From Solibacter sp039934035 (GTDB lineage Bacteria > Acidobacteriota > Terriglobia > Bryobacterales > Bryobacteraceae): 64,000 nt of DNA. The notes beneath the pieces were generated by a model. It saw only the letters and a list, made by a program, of their open reading frames with translations. It did not search any database and was not told the DNA's origin. Made by a program: the position numbers and the translations under genes. The stretch lies in the NCBI GenBank assembly GCA_039934035.1, contig JBDTMZ010000093.1:1-64000 (forward strand), given 5' to 3'. This document shows, piece by piece, positions 8,638-17,217 of the stretch (within the stretch, counting starts at the first letter, position 1; each line of letters begins with the position of its first letter).

Positions 8638-8849
8638 GCCGCGATGGTCACGCGCTGGATACCAACGAACTCCAGATCCTGCTCCGGCGTGCCTTCCACT
8701 TCCAGGCACAGTTCGATCGCTTCACGAATGCGTTCCGTGACCTGGTCGAGGGATCGCGCTTGCGTGTGGCACGCGGGAAGCTGCGGAACCGAGGCTACGT
8801 AATAGCCTTCTGAGTCGCGCTCGATCACGACATCGAACTGACGTGGCAT
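8634..8849 (-). CDS. hicB: HicB-type antitoxin
   Basis: A 71-residue HicB-like antitoxin, predicted to neutralise HicA by direct binding. It has the partial RNase-H-like fold seen in the family: FDVVIERDSEGYYVASVPQLPACHTQARSLDQVTERIREAIELCLE. It is short and lacks a C-terminal helix-turn-helix, so autoregulation by this protein is doubtful. The ATG at 8849 has GAGGA 8 nt upstream. The frame runs on upstream into a phytanoyl-CoA-dioxygenase-like fragment, so the pair sits directly at the broken end of another gene. Confidence 0.85.
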   Translation of the reverse strand: MPRQFDVVIERDSEGYYVASVPQLPACHTQARSLDQVTERIREAIELCLEVEGTPEQDLEFVGIQRVTIAA

Positions 8850-8879
8850 GGGAAGAATCCTCGACTTCCATTGTAGAAT

Positions 8880-9102
8880 GCCTTCCCTTCGAATTTTGCC
8901 GCGCGCGGTACTCGTGCTGCCCACCTTTGTGTCATCCGGGGCCGCACGGGATATCACTTCATCGTGCAGATGGGCTAGGTTCCGCTAGACCTGCCCCAGC
9001 GACGGGTCCCGGCAGGACGATCAACCCGTCGGTGTGCAATGCGTATCCGGCCTCAAGGGAAAGCTGTGTTTCCGTTGAAATCGATTCGAACCAATTGTCC
9101 AT
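8880..9102 (-). pseudogene. Phytanoyl-CoA dioxygenase-like N-terminal remnant, frameshifted
   Basis: Starting at the ATG at 9102, one frame gives a PhyH-like start (STETQLSLEAGYALHTDG then LIVLPGPVAGAGLAE). It stops at 8959. Shifting one base near GAACCTAGCC continues the family pattern as LAHLHDEVISRAAPDDTKVGSTSTA in the next frame, which then runs straight into hicB. This resembles the first about 75 residues of Fe(II)/2-oxoglutarate PhyH proteins; the metal-binding His and the rest of the enzyme are absent. Family recognition is by eye and tentative. Confidence 0.45.
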
Positions 9103-9435
9103 ATCGCCCAAAGCCTGAGCGTGCCGTCCCCCAGCCGCTGCCATCATAGGCCAACAGATTCGCACGTTTCCACTTGGCGGGATTAACCCGCGTTGTTGAC
9201 ATTACCGGTTTTGGAGTTGCCGGATCTCCGCTACCGCCGAAGCGGCGATCTGTGGTTACGGCGGTTGGGGTTTAGGGTGAACTGGCCCTTCGCGACTAGG
9301 CTGGGCTTTGCCACCGTGTTGTAGTGAATTCTCACGGACAAACATAGTAAACTGCTGTGGACACAAGTTCCGAATACCAGCAAGTCGCGAACGGTTTGTC
9401 ACCGTCCCGCCGGAGCACTTCGGGCGTACAGCCCG
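9103..9435. other. Gene-free region
   Basis: About 330 bp between the dioxygenase remnant and the SDR gene. No reading frame, RNA gene or clear regulatory structure can be supported. Confidence 0.5.
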
Positions 9436-10191
9436 CTACACCTGAGTCATCCCGCCGTCCACGAACAGTTCGATGCCCGTGATGTAACTGCTGTCGTCTG
9501 ATGCCAGAAATACGACCGCCTTGGCGATTTCGTCCGGAGTGCCCGCGCGCCCGAGAGGAATGGATGGTACGGCGCTCGCAACGTATTGCTCCACCTGCTC
9601 TGGGGACATTCCCAAACTCGTGTTATAGCCGGGTGTCGGTACGATACCTGGGCTGATCGCGTTAACCCGTATGTGCCTGTCTTTCAGATCAACGGACCAG
9701 GTGCGCGCAAAAGACCGGACCGCCGCTTTACTAGCGCTGTAGACGCTCATTGCGGCACTGCCAGTGCCCGAAACGATAGAGGCGTTCAGTACCACTGCGC
9801 CACCGTCCTGTAGCAATGGCAGCGCTTCCTGGACCGTGAAGAGTAAGCCTTTGACATTTATGTCGAACTGCATGTCGAAGTGCTGCTCCGTGATCTGTCC
9901 CAGTGCAGCAAAAGCGCCCGTGCCGGCGTTCGCAAATACGACATCGACCTTGCCCTTTTGCTCTCGGATCGTCGTATACAGCTGCCGTATGTCGGCCAGT
10001 ACCGCCATATCGCCCCGCACCGCGATCACGTTGCGACCGATGGTGCGAACGGCCTCATCCAGCTCTTTCTGCCGCCGCCCGGTGATGAAGACGAACGCGC
10101 CCTCCTCGACAAAGCGCCGTGCTGTCGCCAGCCCCAGCCCGCTGCTGCCTCCAGTGACTACTGCGACCTTGCCCTCCAGTTTGGATGCCAT
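9436..10191 (-). CDS. SDR family NAD(P)-dependent oxidoreductase
   Basis: Classical short-chain dehydrogenase/reductase of 251 residues, cytoplasmic. The Rossmann nucleotide site is TGGSSGLG near residue 14, with GRR after beta-2 favouring NADP(H). Further motifs are NAG (FANAGTGAF), catalytic Ser in NASIVSG, YSASK with the Tyr and Lys, and the PG block ISPGIVPTPG. The start has AAGGAG 4 nt upstream, with a second AGGAGG just before it. The substrate cannot be inferred; there are no pathway neighbours. Confidence 0.92.
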   Translation of the reverse strand: MASKLEGKVAVVTGGSSGLGLATARRFVEEGAFVFITGRRQKELDEAVRTIGRNVIAVRGDMAVLADIRQLYTTIREQKGKVDVVFANAGTGAFAALGQITEQHFDMQFDINVKGLLFTVQEALPLLQDGGAVVLNASIVSGTGSAAMSVYSASKAAVRSFARTWSVDLKDRHIRVNAISPGIVPTPGYNTSLGMSPEQVEQYVASAVPSIPLGRAGTPDEIAKAVVFLASDDSSYITGIELFVDGGMTQV

Positions 10192-10603
10192 GCTTCTCCT
10201 TCCTCCTAGCTACTATTTTGTCCCGCTTCTTCACTGCTTGAGATGCACGAGTTTGCATCGGGGTCGCACACTGCCGTGGGAATCGGTGTTGCCGCAGCGT
10301 GAAGCCTCGCGCTGAAACCAGCCGTCGACGGCGTAGCGTTTACTGTTGCCACCTGGCGGATGGCCGGCCACTCGGAGAAAGCCCTCCTTTCGAGGATCAG
10401 GAACGGGAAGTCGCCTTGTCACCGCCTGACCACAGATCTCGACGCTTTGACGAAAAACTCCCAACTCGCGGAAATGCCGAGCGTCTCGGCCGGACCGTCT
10501 ACTCGGAGAGAACTGCGGGATTGGGATAGTCTCCCATTCGGCGAACGGCAATGCATGCACTCACTGGGCCGACGGGAGCCCTGCCGCCTCCGCGACCTAC
10601 CCA
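10192..10603. other. Gene-free region before the SulP remnant
   Basis: A 412-bp stretch with short frames on both strands. None has recognisable motifs, leaders or ribosome sites. Nothing further is supported. Confidence 0.5.
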
Positions 10604-11244
10604 CTAGGACACAGCCGCGCCGGCCTGATACCGGGCCACCGCCTGCGCCACGTCGAAGCACATCCGCTCGCGTCCCGGAACCTCGCCGGGCGTTGACCTC
10701 CTGATGAGATCGAGCGTCACCGGCGTAAGTCCGGCAAGCCACAACGAGACGCCGGCCTCGCGCAGCTTCTCCTCACTATGGGTCAGCATCCGCACTGCCG
10801 TGTACTCCATGTTCGGAATGGCGCTGCAATCGAGCACCAGCACTTTGGGTTTCGCCTCGCGGATCAACGCCCAGCTCCGATCGCCGACGTACTGCGCGTT
10901 GGCGAAGAAGATTCTTCCCTCTGTCCGCACCAGCAGAAGTCCGGGAAAGCTCTCGTCCTCCGGATGCGCCTCGCTGCGTCCCCGAAACACCTGGGTGCCG
11001 GGTTTGCGGCCCAAAATGTAGACGGGCGCGTGGCAGGCTTCGTACACCAGCGCCACCAGCGAGACGATGACCGCGACCAGGATCCCTTTGAGCGTGCCCA
11101 GCAGCACGACCCCGACCGCGGCGCACACTCCCCACCAGAATTCCATGTGCCGCAGCCGCCGGATGGTCAGCAGTTCTCCGCAACTGATCAGTCCCACGGA
11201 AGTAGCGATCACCCCGCGGCGAGCGCGGCGTGCGGCATCAACGT
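10604..11244 (-). pseudogene. 5'-truncated SulP transporter fragment (last membrane helices plus STAS domain)
   Basis: This stretch encodes the C-terminal about 210 residues of a SulP anion transporter (GLISCGELLTIRRLRHMEFWW through the STAS domain to the stop). It lacks everything upstream. It is perfectly identical in DNA to the corresponding part of the intact gene at 13193-14899 over 501 bp. The last 28 or so codons are diverged (RSTPGEVPGRERM versus RSTLADVLGRERM). A one-base deletion near 11211 breaks the frame before the junction at about 11245, where homology stops and a broken Omp85 gene on the other strand begins. Confidence 0.85.
10690..11190 (-). repeat. 501-bp perfect direct repeat, left copy (SulP 3' region)
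   Basis: Aligned base by base with 13303-13803, this copy shows no mismatch. Both flanks remain homologous but carry several differences (10636-10689 and 11191-11244), so the identical block is sharply bounded. Confidence 0.9.
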
Positions 11245-12185
11245 GAACCTCATCGGCTCGGGCCGTGTACTGGGCTTGCGCACTCTTTACGATTCGGAGA
11301 CCAACGAAGCCCGCCTGTACATCACCCAGCCGACATGGAAGTCCCGCAAGCTCTCCACTACGTTCGCCACCTACTTCACCCGTGAGACGGAATACCTGCA
11401 AAACACTCCCACTCAGAAACTCGGCGTCAGCCAATCAGCAGGACGTGCAACTGCGCTCCCTATGGTTTCTGTCCTACGGCTACCGCTACGAAAAGCAGCG
11501 CGGCTTCATCCCCGACGCCGCGGCGCCGCGGATTCCGGAAACCGTCGTCGCCGTGGCCCCCCTCACCCTCACCTTCTCACGCGACTCTCGCGATTCCTTT
11601 CTCGACGCCAGCCGCGGCTCCTTCGTGTCCCACGGCTTCGAACTCGCGCCCCACTTCCTCGGCAGCGATTATCCGTACGCGCGTTACTACGTGCAGTACT
11701 TCAAGTATTTCGGCCTGACCCGCCCGCGCCTTGTTCCGTACGGCGAGAAGGAGCAGCGCCCGCGCCTGATCTTTGTGACCGGCTCACGCGTGGGCGTGCA
11801 GAAGGGCTTCAACTCAACCGGCGAGGTGCTTACCGACCGCTTCGACGCGGGCGGGGGAACCACGGTTCGCGGCTTCCGCCAGGACGAACTCGGACCCAAG
11901 CTCTCCAACAGCCAACCGGCAGGTGGCGATGCCGTCTTCGTGCTCAACGAAGAACTGCGGTATCCGCTGGTCTGGATCTTCGACGCCGCCAGCTCCATCC
12001 ACATCGGCAACGTCTTCCCGAGAGTCTGCGATTTCCGGGTGAAGGACCTTTGCGCCGCCTATGGCCTCGGATTGCGTATCCGGAATCCGTTCATCGTCCT
12101 GCGATTCGACTACGGCATCAAGTTCAATCGGCGGCCCGGCGAGAGCATCGGCGCCTTCTTCTTCAGCATCGGCCAGGCATTCTGA
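11233..12185 (+). pseudogene. Broken Omp85/BamA-like outer-membrane protein (surface antigen domain)
   Basis: C-terminal barrel of an Omp85-family protein, which inserts or exports outer-membrane proteins. The first part reads NVNLIGSGRVLGLRTLYDSE to QKLGVS in one frame. A single extra T at about 11435 moves the rest (QQDVQLRSLWFLSYGYRYE through the end) into the next frame. The lid-loop signature GGGTTVRGFRQDELGP is intact and the protein ends correctly in SIGQAF. The whole N-terminal half with POTRA domains is missing, replaced by the SulP fragment. There is no start codon or ribosome site, so this is a dead remnant unless the frameshift is a sequencing error. Confidence 0.8.
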
Positions 12186-12273
12186 GGTGCGGCGGCGCCA
12201 GGCCTTCAGGCTCATCTTGCATGAGACAAGGTGGAGCCCTTCGGCCCAGACTTCTGTGAGACAATGCTCTACG

Positions 12274-12459
12274 ATGAAAATCTCTCGAAAGGCGTTGACA
12301 GCCGCATTTGTGCTGGCTCAGGCAGTCTTTCTGCTGCTGATCCTGACGAACGTTCTGGTGGTCGACAATGTTCGTTATATTTTTTTCGCGATTGTCTTCG
12401 TCTATGTGGCGGCTCTCATAGGCGTCGGCGGTGAACCGAAAGGAGGGACTCCGAAATGA
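12274..12459 (+). CDS. Small two-helix membrane protein, unknown
   Basis: A 61-residue protein that is almost all membrane: a first helix (about residues 9-30, AAFVLAQAVFLLLILTNVL) and a second (about 34-52, IFFAIVFVYVAALIGVG) around a short polar turn, with a positively charged start. No family is recognised. Its stop overlaps the next start by 4 nt (ATGA), so it is coupled to the secreted protein downstream. The local sequence is visibly less GC-rich than its neighbours, suggesting transfer. Confidence 0.55.
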   Translation: MKISRKALTAAFVLAQAVFLLLILTNVLVVDNVRYIFFAIVFVYVAALIGVGGEPKGGTPK

Positions 12460-13064
12460 AAGTTGTGAGCTTGGTATGCCTGTTGGTCTTGCTCCTGCCA
12501 GCCTTCGGCGCGGAGGGGGGCCGCGAGTCACTGGCACCTACAGTTAGCGCGTTTATAGCATTTACCAAGGACCTGTTCCAAAAGGGGAATGAACTTCTCG
12601 ACATTCTTGCGCGATCTCAATCCGAGAATGTTGCGAAGCAAATTTATTCTCAAGCAAGAAAAATCAAAGAAGATAAAAGCCAGCTGAGACGGAAGTTTGC
12701 TGAAGGCACGATCGCAGATGGTGCAAGCTCCGCCGAGGTCAGGAAGTTGGAGACGCCGGCCAGGGATTTGGCAGCTACCCTACAGCGGTTCGGTAGCCAA
12801 ATCGAAAGCGTAAGTGAACTCAAAGCCGGGCCTCTTGTGAGTCGAACGAATGAACTCATCCGAAGCAAGCTCGCTGAGTTGAGTCAGGCTGCGGGAGTGT
12901 ACAAGTCTGGCGATCCCGCAAGCCGCGCAGAGGCAGCCAGACGTCTGGACGTGGCGATCGCCGACATGGACGGAGTTATGGACGCGGCGAGCTGTCTTCT
13001 CGACACGATCAAACAGAAGGCAGTGGTTTGCGATTCCAACCTTAAAAGGCTTCAAGGGCGGTAG
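12456..13064 (+). CDS. Exported helical protein, unknown
   Basis: A 202-residue protein with a signal peptide (residues 1-18, LVCLLVLLLPAFGA) and a mostly alpha-helical, charged mature part, probably coiled coil. There is one late Cys pair (AASCLLD, VVCDSN). No known family is recognised. The start overlaps the small membrane protein gene, and GGAGGG lies about 10 nt upstream. AT content and codon use (AAA, TTT, ATT) differ from flanking genes. The pair lies between the two SulP repeat copies. Confidence 0.65.
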   Translation: MKVVSLVCLLVLLLPAFGAEGGRESLAPTVSAFIAFTKDLFQKGNELLDILARSQSENVAKQIYSQARKIKEDKSQLRRKFAEGTIADGASSAEVRKLETPARDLAATLQRFGSQIESVSELKAGPLVSRTNELIRSKLAELSQAAGVYKSGDPASRAEAARRLDVAIADMDGVMDAASCLLDTIKQKAVVCDSNLKRLQGR

Positions 13065-13192
13065 GTATTCGCCGCTCAGAAGTGGAACCGCTCCCGCCCC
13101 GCAGTGGATGCGCCTCAGTGATGAGCGTAGCGTCGGCAAACCGTACGCGGGCGCCCTCCGACCGGACTCAGGCCCGATACGGATTCGATCGC

Positions 13193-14899
13193 TCACAGCA
13201 CGTCGGATCCGCTGTTTGCAGCCCCCGTGGCCTCAGCTTGATACCCGGCGACCGCCTGCGCCACGTCGAAGCACATGCGCTCCCGTCCCAGAACATCGGC
13301 GAGCGTTGACCTCCTGATGAGATCGAGCGTCACCGGCGTAAGTCCGGCAAGCCACAACGAGACGCCGGCCTCGCGCAGCTTCTCCTCACTATGGGTCAGC
13401 ATCCGCACTGCCGTGTACTCCATGTTCGGAATGGCGCTGCAATCGAGCACCAGCACTTTGGGTTTCGCCTCGCGGATCAACGCCCAGCTCCGATCGCCGA
13501 CGTACTGCGCGTTGGCGAAGAAGATTCTTCCCTCTGTCCGCACCAGCAGAAGTCCGGGAAAGCTCTCGTCCTCCGGATGCGCCTCGCTGCGTCCCCGAAA
13601 CACCTGGGTGCCGGGTTTGCGGCCCAAAATGTAGACGGGCGCGTGGCAGGCTTCGTACACCAGCGCCACCAGCGAGACGATGACCGCGACCAGGATCCCT
13701 TTGAGCGTGCCCAGCAGCACGACCCCGACCGCGGCGCACACTCCCCACCAGAATTCCATGTGCCGCAGCCGCCGGATGGTCAGCAGTTCTCCGCAACTGA
13801 TCAATCCCACGGAGGTGGCGATCACCACCGCGGCGAGCGTGGCCTGCGGCATCAACGTGATCATCGGCGACAGGAACAGGACGGTCAGAACAGTCAATCC
13901 GACGGTCACCAGTTCGGACACTTGCGTTTTGGCGCCCGCCTGGCAGTTCACCACCGTTTGCGAGGTGCCGCCACCAACCGGTATGGCATGAAACACGCTG
14001 GCCGCGAGATTGGCCACCGCGATCGCCCGCAGTTCCTGATCGGGATCGGGCCGCGGCTCTCCCGGTCCTGCAAATGCCCGCCCTACCGCGATCGTCTCCG
14101 TGAAACTCATCAGCGCGATACCGATCGCCGGCGCCCACAGTTCCTCCATCAGTCCGACCCCTGGCAAGTGAAGACCCGGCAACCCCGCCGGCACATGTCC
14201 GACAATGGCAACTCCCGCTCTCTGCAGGCTCAGCAGGCTGGAGGCCGCGGTTCCACCGACTACCGCGAACAGCGGCGCCGGCAAATGAGGCCAGAAATGC
14301 TCCAGTGCGAACACCACGATCAGCGTCCCGCCGCCAATCGCCAGCGTCGCCAAGGACAGTTCCGGCAGATGACGCCCGAGAGAGACGAGATCGCGGAAGA
14401 ATCCGGCCTTCGCGATATGGATGCCGAGCAGCTTCGGAACCTGGTCGGCCACAATCACCAGTCCCAGTCCGATCTTGAAGCCGGTCAGGACCGGATCGGA
14501 AATGAAGCTTGCGATTCGCCCCAGCTTGAGGAACGAAGCGGCCAGCAGCACGGCTCCTACCAGGAGGGTCAAGGTGGCGGTGGCCGCGATCATCTGCTCC
14601 GGCGTGCCGTCGCGCGACACCTCAGCCAGTTCCGCCCCGGTCAGCATTCCGATGGTCGCCGTGGTGCTCATACTGAGCCGGCGCGATGTGCCCATCAGGG
14701 CGTAGATGGCCATGGGGAACAGCGCGGTGTAGAGTCCAAGCTCCACCGGGACGCCGGCCACGGCGGCCATGGCCATCGCCTTCGGCATCACCACCGCACC
14801 CGCGGTCAATCCGGCGACAAGGTCGAGGCGGAACCAGCTACGCGGATACTTCGGCAGCCAACCTGCAATGGGAAGGTAACGAGTTGTGGACCAGGACAC
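13193..14899 (-). CDS. SulP family inorganic anion transporter with STAS domain
   Basis: A 568-residue inner-membrane carrier for sulfate, bicarbonate or a related anion. It has about 11-12 membrane helices (residues 20-420) with conserved blocks GLTAGAVVMPKAMAMA near the start and VGGGTSQTVVNCQAGAKTQ in the middle. A cytoplasmic STAS domain spans about 435-550 (VLVLDCSAIPNMEYTAVRML). It starts at GTG with AGGAGG 7-8 nt upstream. The ribosome site and first 94 nt lie inside the end of the upstream metalloprotease gene. Its 3' region is duplicated at 10690-11190. Confidence 0.9.
   Translation of the reverse strand: MSWSTTRYLPIAGWLPKYPRSWFRLDLVAGLTAGAVVMPKAMAMAAVAGVPVELGLYTALFPMAIYALMGTSRRLSMSTTATIGMLTGAELAEVSRDGTPEQMIAATATLTLLVGAVLLAASFLKLGRIASFISDPVLTGFKIGLGLVIVADQVPKLLGIHIAKAGFFRDLVSLGRHLPELSLATLAIGGGTLIVVFALEHFWPHLPAPLFAVVGGTAASSLLSLQRAGVAIVGHVPAGLPGLHLPGVGLMEELWAPAIGIALMSFTETIAVGRAFAGPGEPRPDPDQELRAIAVANLAASVFHAIPVGGGTSQTVVNCQAGAKTQVSELVTVGLTVLTVLFLSPMITLMPQATLAAVVIATSVGLISCGELLTIRRLRHMEFWWGVCAAVGVVLLGTLKGILVAVIVSLVALVYEACHAPVYILGRKPGTQVFRGRSEAHPEDESFPGLLLVRTEGRIFFANAQYVGDRSWALIREAKPKVLVLDCSAIPNMEYTAVRMLTHSEEKLREAGVSLWLAGLTPVTLDLIRRSTLADVLGRERMCFDVAQAVAGYQAEATGAANSGSDVL
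13303..13803 (-). repeat. 501-bp perfect direct repeat, right copy (inside intact SulP gene)
   Basis: Identical to 10690-11190, same orientation, offset 2613 bp. Recombination between the copies would delete the Omp85 remnant and the two-gene cassette and restore one full-length SulP gene ending at 10604. Confidence 0.9.
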
Positions 14900-15444
14900 G
14901 ATCGAACCTCCTTCCGCAGTTTGTGGCGGACCGCCAGCGCCGCAAGATCGGCGCTGTCCAGGAACGCCGGCCCATCGAGCGAAAGAAAGTACATCACCGA
15001 CGACGAATTCGCGCTATGCGGCAACCCCAGCAGGTGCCCGACTTCGTGCACGGCAGTCATGAGGAGATCGATCGAGGGCACCTTCATACCCGGATTAAAT
15101 GCGATCCAGCCTTGGAACCGGGGCGCGGCTGGAAGCTGCGCTCGCGCCATTTCCGCTGGCCGGAACAGACCGGCGTAGCCGTCCACCACCTGAATCGCGC
15201 AGCCCCGCCCGTCCTCCTCGTGCCATTCCATCTCGAGAATGCCCGCCCAGAAATCGAGGGCACGAGAAAACTCGGCGGCGAGCGACGGATTGGCGGTGGC
15301 GAAGCGAACGCCCAGGTTCATCGCTCCGTCCTTGAGCAACTCGTCGTGGCGATCGCAGGGTAGATAATTTCCGGTCCAATCCCCGGGCCGCTCATCCGCC
15401 TGTAACACGGCGCACGCGCTCAAGAACCAGATTGCCAAATACAT
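14806..15444 (-). CDS. Exported zinc metalloprotease, matrixin-like
   Basis: A 212-residue protein with a signal peptide (MYLAIWFLSACAVLQA). It has the extended zinc site HEVGHLLGLPH (HExxHxxGxxH) followed by SANSSSVMY, a Met-turn, as in M10/metzincin proteases. It is small, with no recognisable pro-domain. The start at 15444 gives the leader; the frame is open to 15507. The gene overlaps the start of sulP by 94 nt, an unusually long overlap, so the last about 30 residues may be an extension running into the transporter gene. Confidence 0.75.
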   Translation of the reverse strand: MYLAIWFLSACAVLQADERPGDWTGNYLPCDRHDELLKDGAMNLGVRFATANPSLAAEFSRALDFWAGILEMEWHEEDGRGCAIQVVDGYAGLFRPAEMARAQLPAAPRFQGWIAFNPGMKVPSIDLLMTAVHEVGHLLGLPHSANSSSVMYFLSLDGPAFLDSADLAALAVRHKLRKEVRSCPGPQLVTFPLQVGCRSIRVAGSASTLSPD

Positions 15445-15579
15445 CTGCACGCGGCCTGGATGCCACGAATCCGGAGGGGGAGACAAAATTTGTGCCAACC
15501 GCCGCACCCGCGCAAGCAGGTCCCTGCGCTCGAGGAGGATGCGTGTGGCAACAGGAAACTGGAAGTCCGCCGGCGGCGG

Positions 15580-17211
15580 CTACTTCGTCGCCGACATCGG
15601 CGATATATTGCGGCCATCGCCCGCCCGGGTTTCATTGACCCGGAACGCCGGCGGCTGGTAGTTCGCCGGCCGGTAGGCTTCCGGAATCGTGACCGGGTTC
15701 CCGTCGCGCAGCGCGTAGAACGTCGGCGACATGATTTCGACTCCGCCCTCGTTGAAGCTGTCCTGAATCGCCTCGTGCAGCCGGGAGTAGATGTCTTGCG
15801 TGTCGTTTGCCCGATCCGTGTAGGCGTTCAGTTCGTAGCTGATGTGGAAATCGTTCATGCTCGTCTCCAACACGAACGGCGGAGGCGCAGGCAGGATTCC
15901 ATCGGTATTCAGCGCCGCGCGGACCAGCAGCGCGTGCACCTTGCGCCACGGCGCGTCGTACCCGATGGTCACAGTGGTATTGAGAATCAGCCCTGTCGTG
16001 CGCGCCAGGGCGCTGTAGTTGAGGATCTGGTTATTGAGGATAGAGCTGTTCGGAATCACGACTTCGACGTTCTTGATGGTGCGCAGCCGCGTCACCAGCA
16101 GCGACTTCTCCAGCACGTCCCCGAGGGTGTCCGCGATCTTGACGCGATCGCCGCCGCGAAAGGGCCGCATGTAAGTCAGTACCAGTCCCGCCAGCACATT
16201 GCTGACGGCGGAGCTCGATCCCAGGGAGAGCAGCAGGCCCAGGAAGATCGACACGCCCTTGAACGCTTCGGATTTTCCGCCCGGCAGGAAGGGAAAAACC
16301 ACGACCAACCCGAACAGCAGCACGATGATCCGTACCAACTGATAGGTCGGCTTGGCCATCTCCGGATGAAGTCCCTTTATCGTCAGATCCCCGCTCTCGA
16401 TCGCGCTGGAGAGGAACTTGAGGATTCTCAAGAGGTAATGCGCCAGCATCATCGCGATGAGGACGAAGCCGCCGCTGGGCAGGTAGTCGATCAGTGCCTG
16501 TGCGGCGAGACCGAACGTATGCCTCAGGAAATCCAACAGCGTGGTCGAGATGCCGGCGGTCTGCGGAAACAGGCCAAGTGTGTAGGAGATGGCGAAAGAG
16601 AACTCGCAAACCAACGCGACCATCACCAGGAATCTCACTGCCGTCATCAGCAGCAGCCTGCCGCGTTCTGCCATCAGGAGGTGGAACCGCCGCGCGCCGC
16701 TCTCCGCGGCGTGGCGGCTGAACAAGCGTTCCAGACGCTCCCCCAGCCATAGGACCGCTTTGCGAAGAGCCCAAACCGACCCGAAAAATAGGCTCCAAGC
16801 AAGCAGGGTCAGCAGGACCGCCTTCAGGAAGCTGTACCAGCTATGGCGAACTCGATATCCCTCGATCGCCCGGTGAATGGCTGCCGCGTATTTCTGAGCG
16901 AGTTCCGCACGAGGAACGCCGGCCGTCTCTGCGTCGGCCGTGGTAACGGCCATCACAATGACGCCGCCGGCCACCACCGCGGTCGCCTGCTCCGAGGGTA
17001 TGGACCGGGTGGTAACCTCGCCCGTAAAATGCTTTTCCCCAAGCGCCGCAATCCGGCGCTCAATCTCGGGAACCCGGTCCGCGGCGGTAAACGTTCCAAC
17101 CCCGCTATAGACCCGCACCACCTCCCGTCCGTCGACTATGACGGGTATGCCGTTCTCCTGCGCCCAGAGTCCGCCGCACAGGATCGCGAAGATGAACAGC
17201 CGGTTCGTCAT
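15580..17211 (-). CDS. MscS family mechanosensitive channel
   Basis: A 543-residue channel that releases solutes on hypo-osmotic shock. A signal peptide (residues 1-17) and a periplasmic domain (to about 160) precede several membrane helices. The pore-lining helix then leads into the MscS beta domain: LGSSSAVSNVLAGLVLTYMRPFRGGDRVKI, GDVLEKSLLVTRLRTIKN and PNSSILNNQILNYS are close to family consensus. The C-terminal alpha-beta domain follows. The start lies 6 nt after the stop of the upstream small membrane protein, so the two form an operon. Confidence 0.9.
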   Translation of the reverse strand: MTNRLFIFAILCGGLWAQENGIPVIVDGREVVRVYSGVGTFTAADRVPEIERRIAALGEKHFTGEVTTRSIPSEQATAVVAGGVIVMAVTTADAETAGVPRAELAQKYAAAIHRAIEGYRVRHSWYSFLKAVLLTLLAWSLFFGSVWALRKAVLWLGERLERLFSRHAAESGARRFHLLMAERGRLLLMTAVRFLVMVALVCEFSFAISYTLGLFPQTAGISTTLLDFLRHTFGLAAQALIDYLPSGGFVLIAMMLAHYLLRILKFLSSAIESGDLTIKGLHPEMAKPTYQLVRIIVLLFGLVVVFPFLPGGKSEAFKGVSIFLGLLLSLGSSSAVSNVLAGLVLTYMRPFRGGDRVKIADTLGDVLEKSLLVTRLRTIKNVEVVIPNSSILNNQILNYSALARTTGLILNTTVTIGYDAPWRKVHALLVRAALNTDGILPAPPPFVLETSMNDFHISYELNAYTDRANDTQDIYSRLHEAIQDSFNEGGVEIMSPTFYALRDGNPVTIPEAYRPANYQPPAFRVNETRAGDGRNISPMSATK

Positions 17212-17217
17212 ACGGGC

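Noticed and set aside
15460..16752. Plus-strand frame of 430 codons opposite the MscS gene
   Set aside because: Shadow of the channel gene; composition dominated by Arg, Gln and His, no leader or family match.
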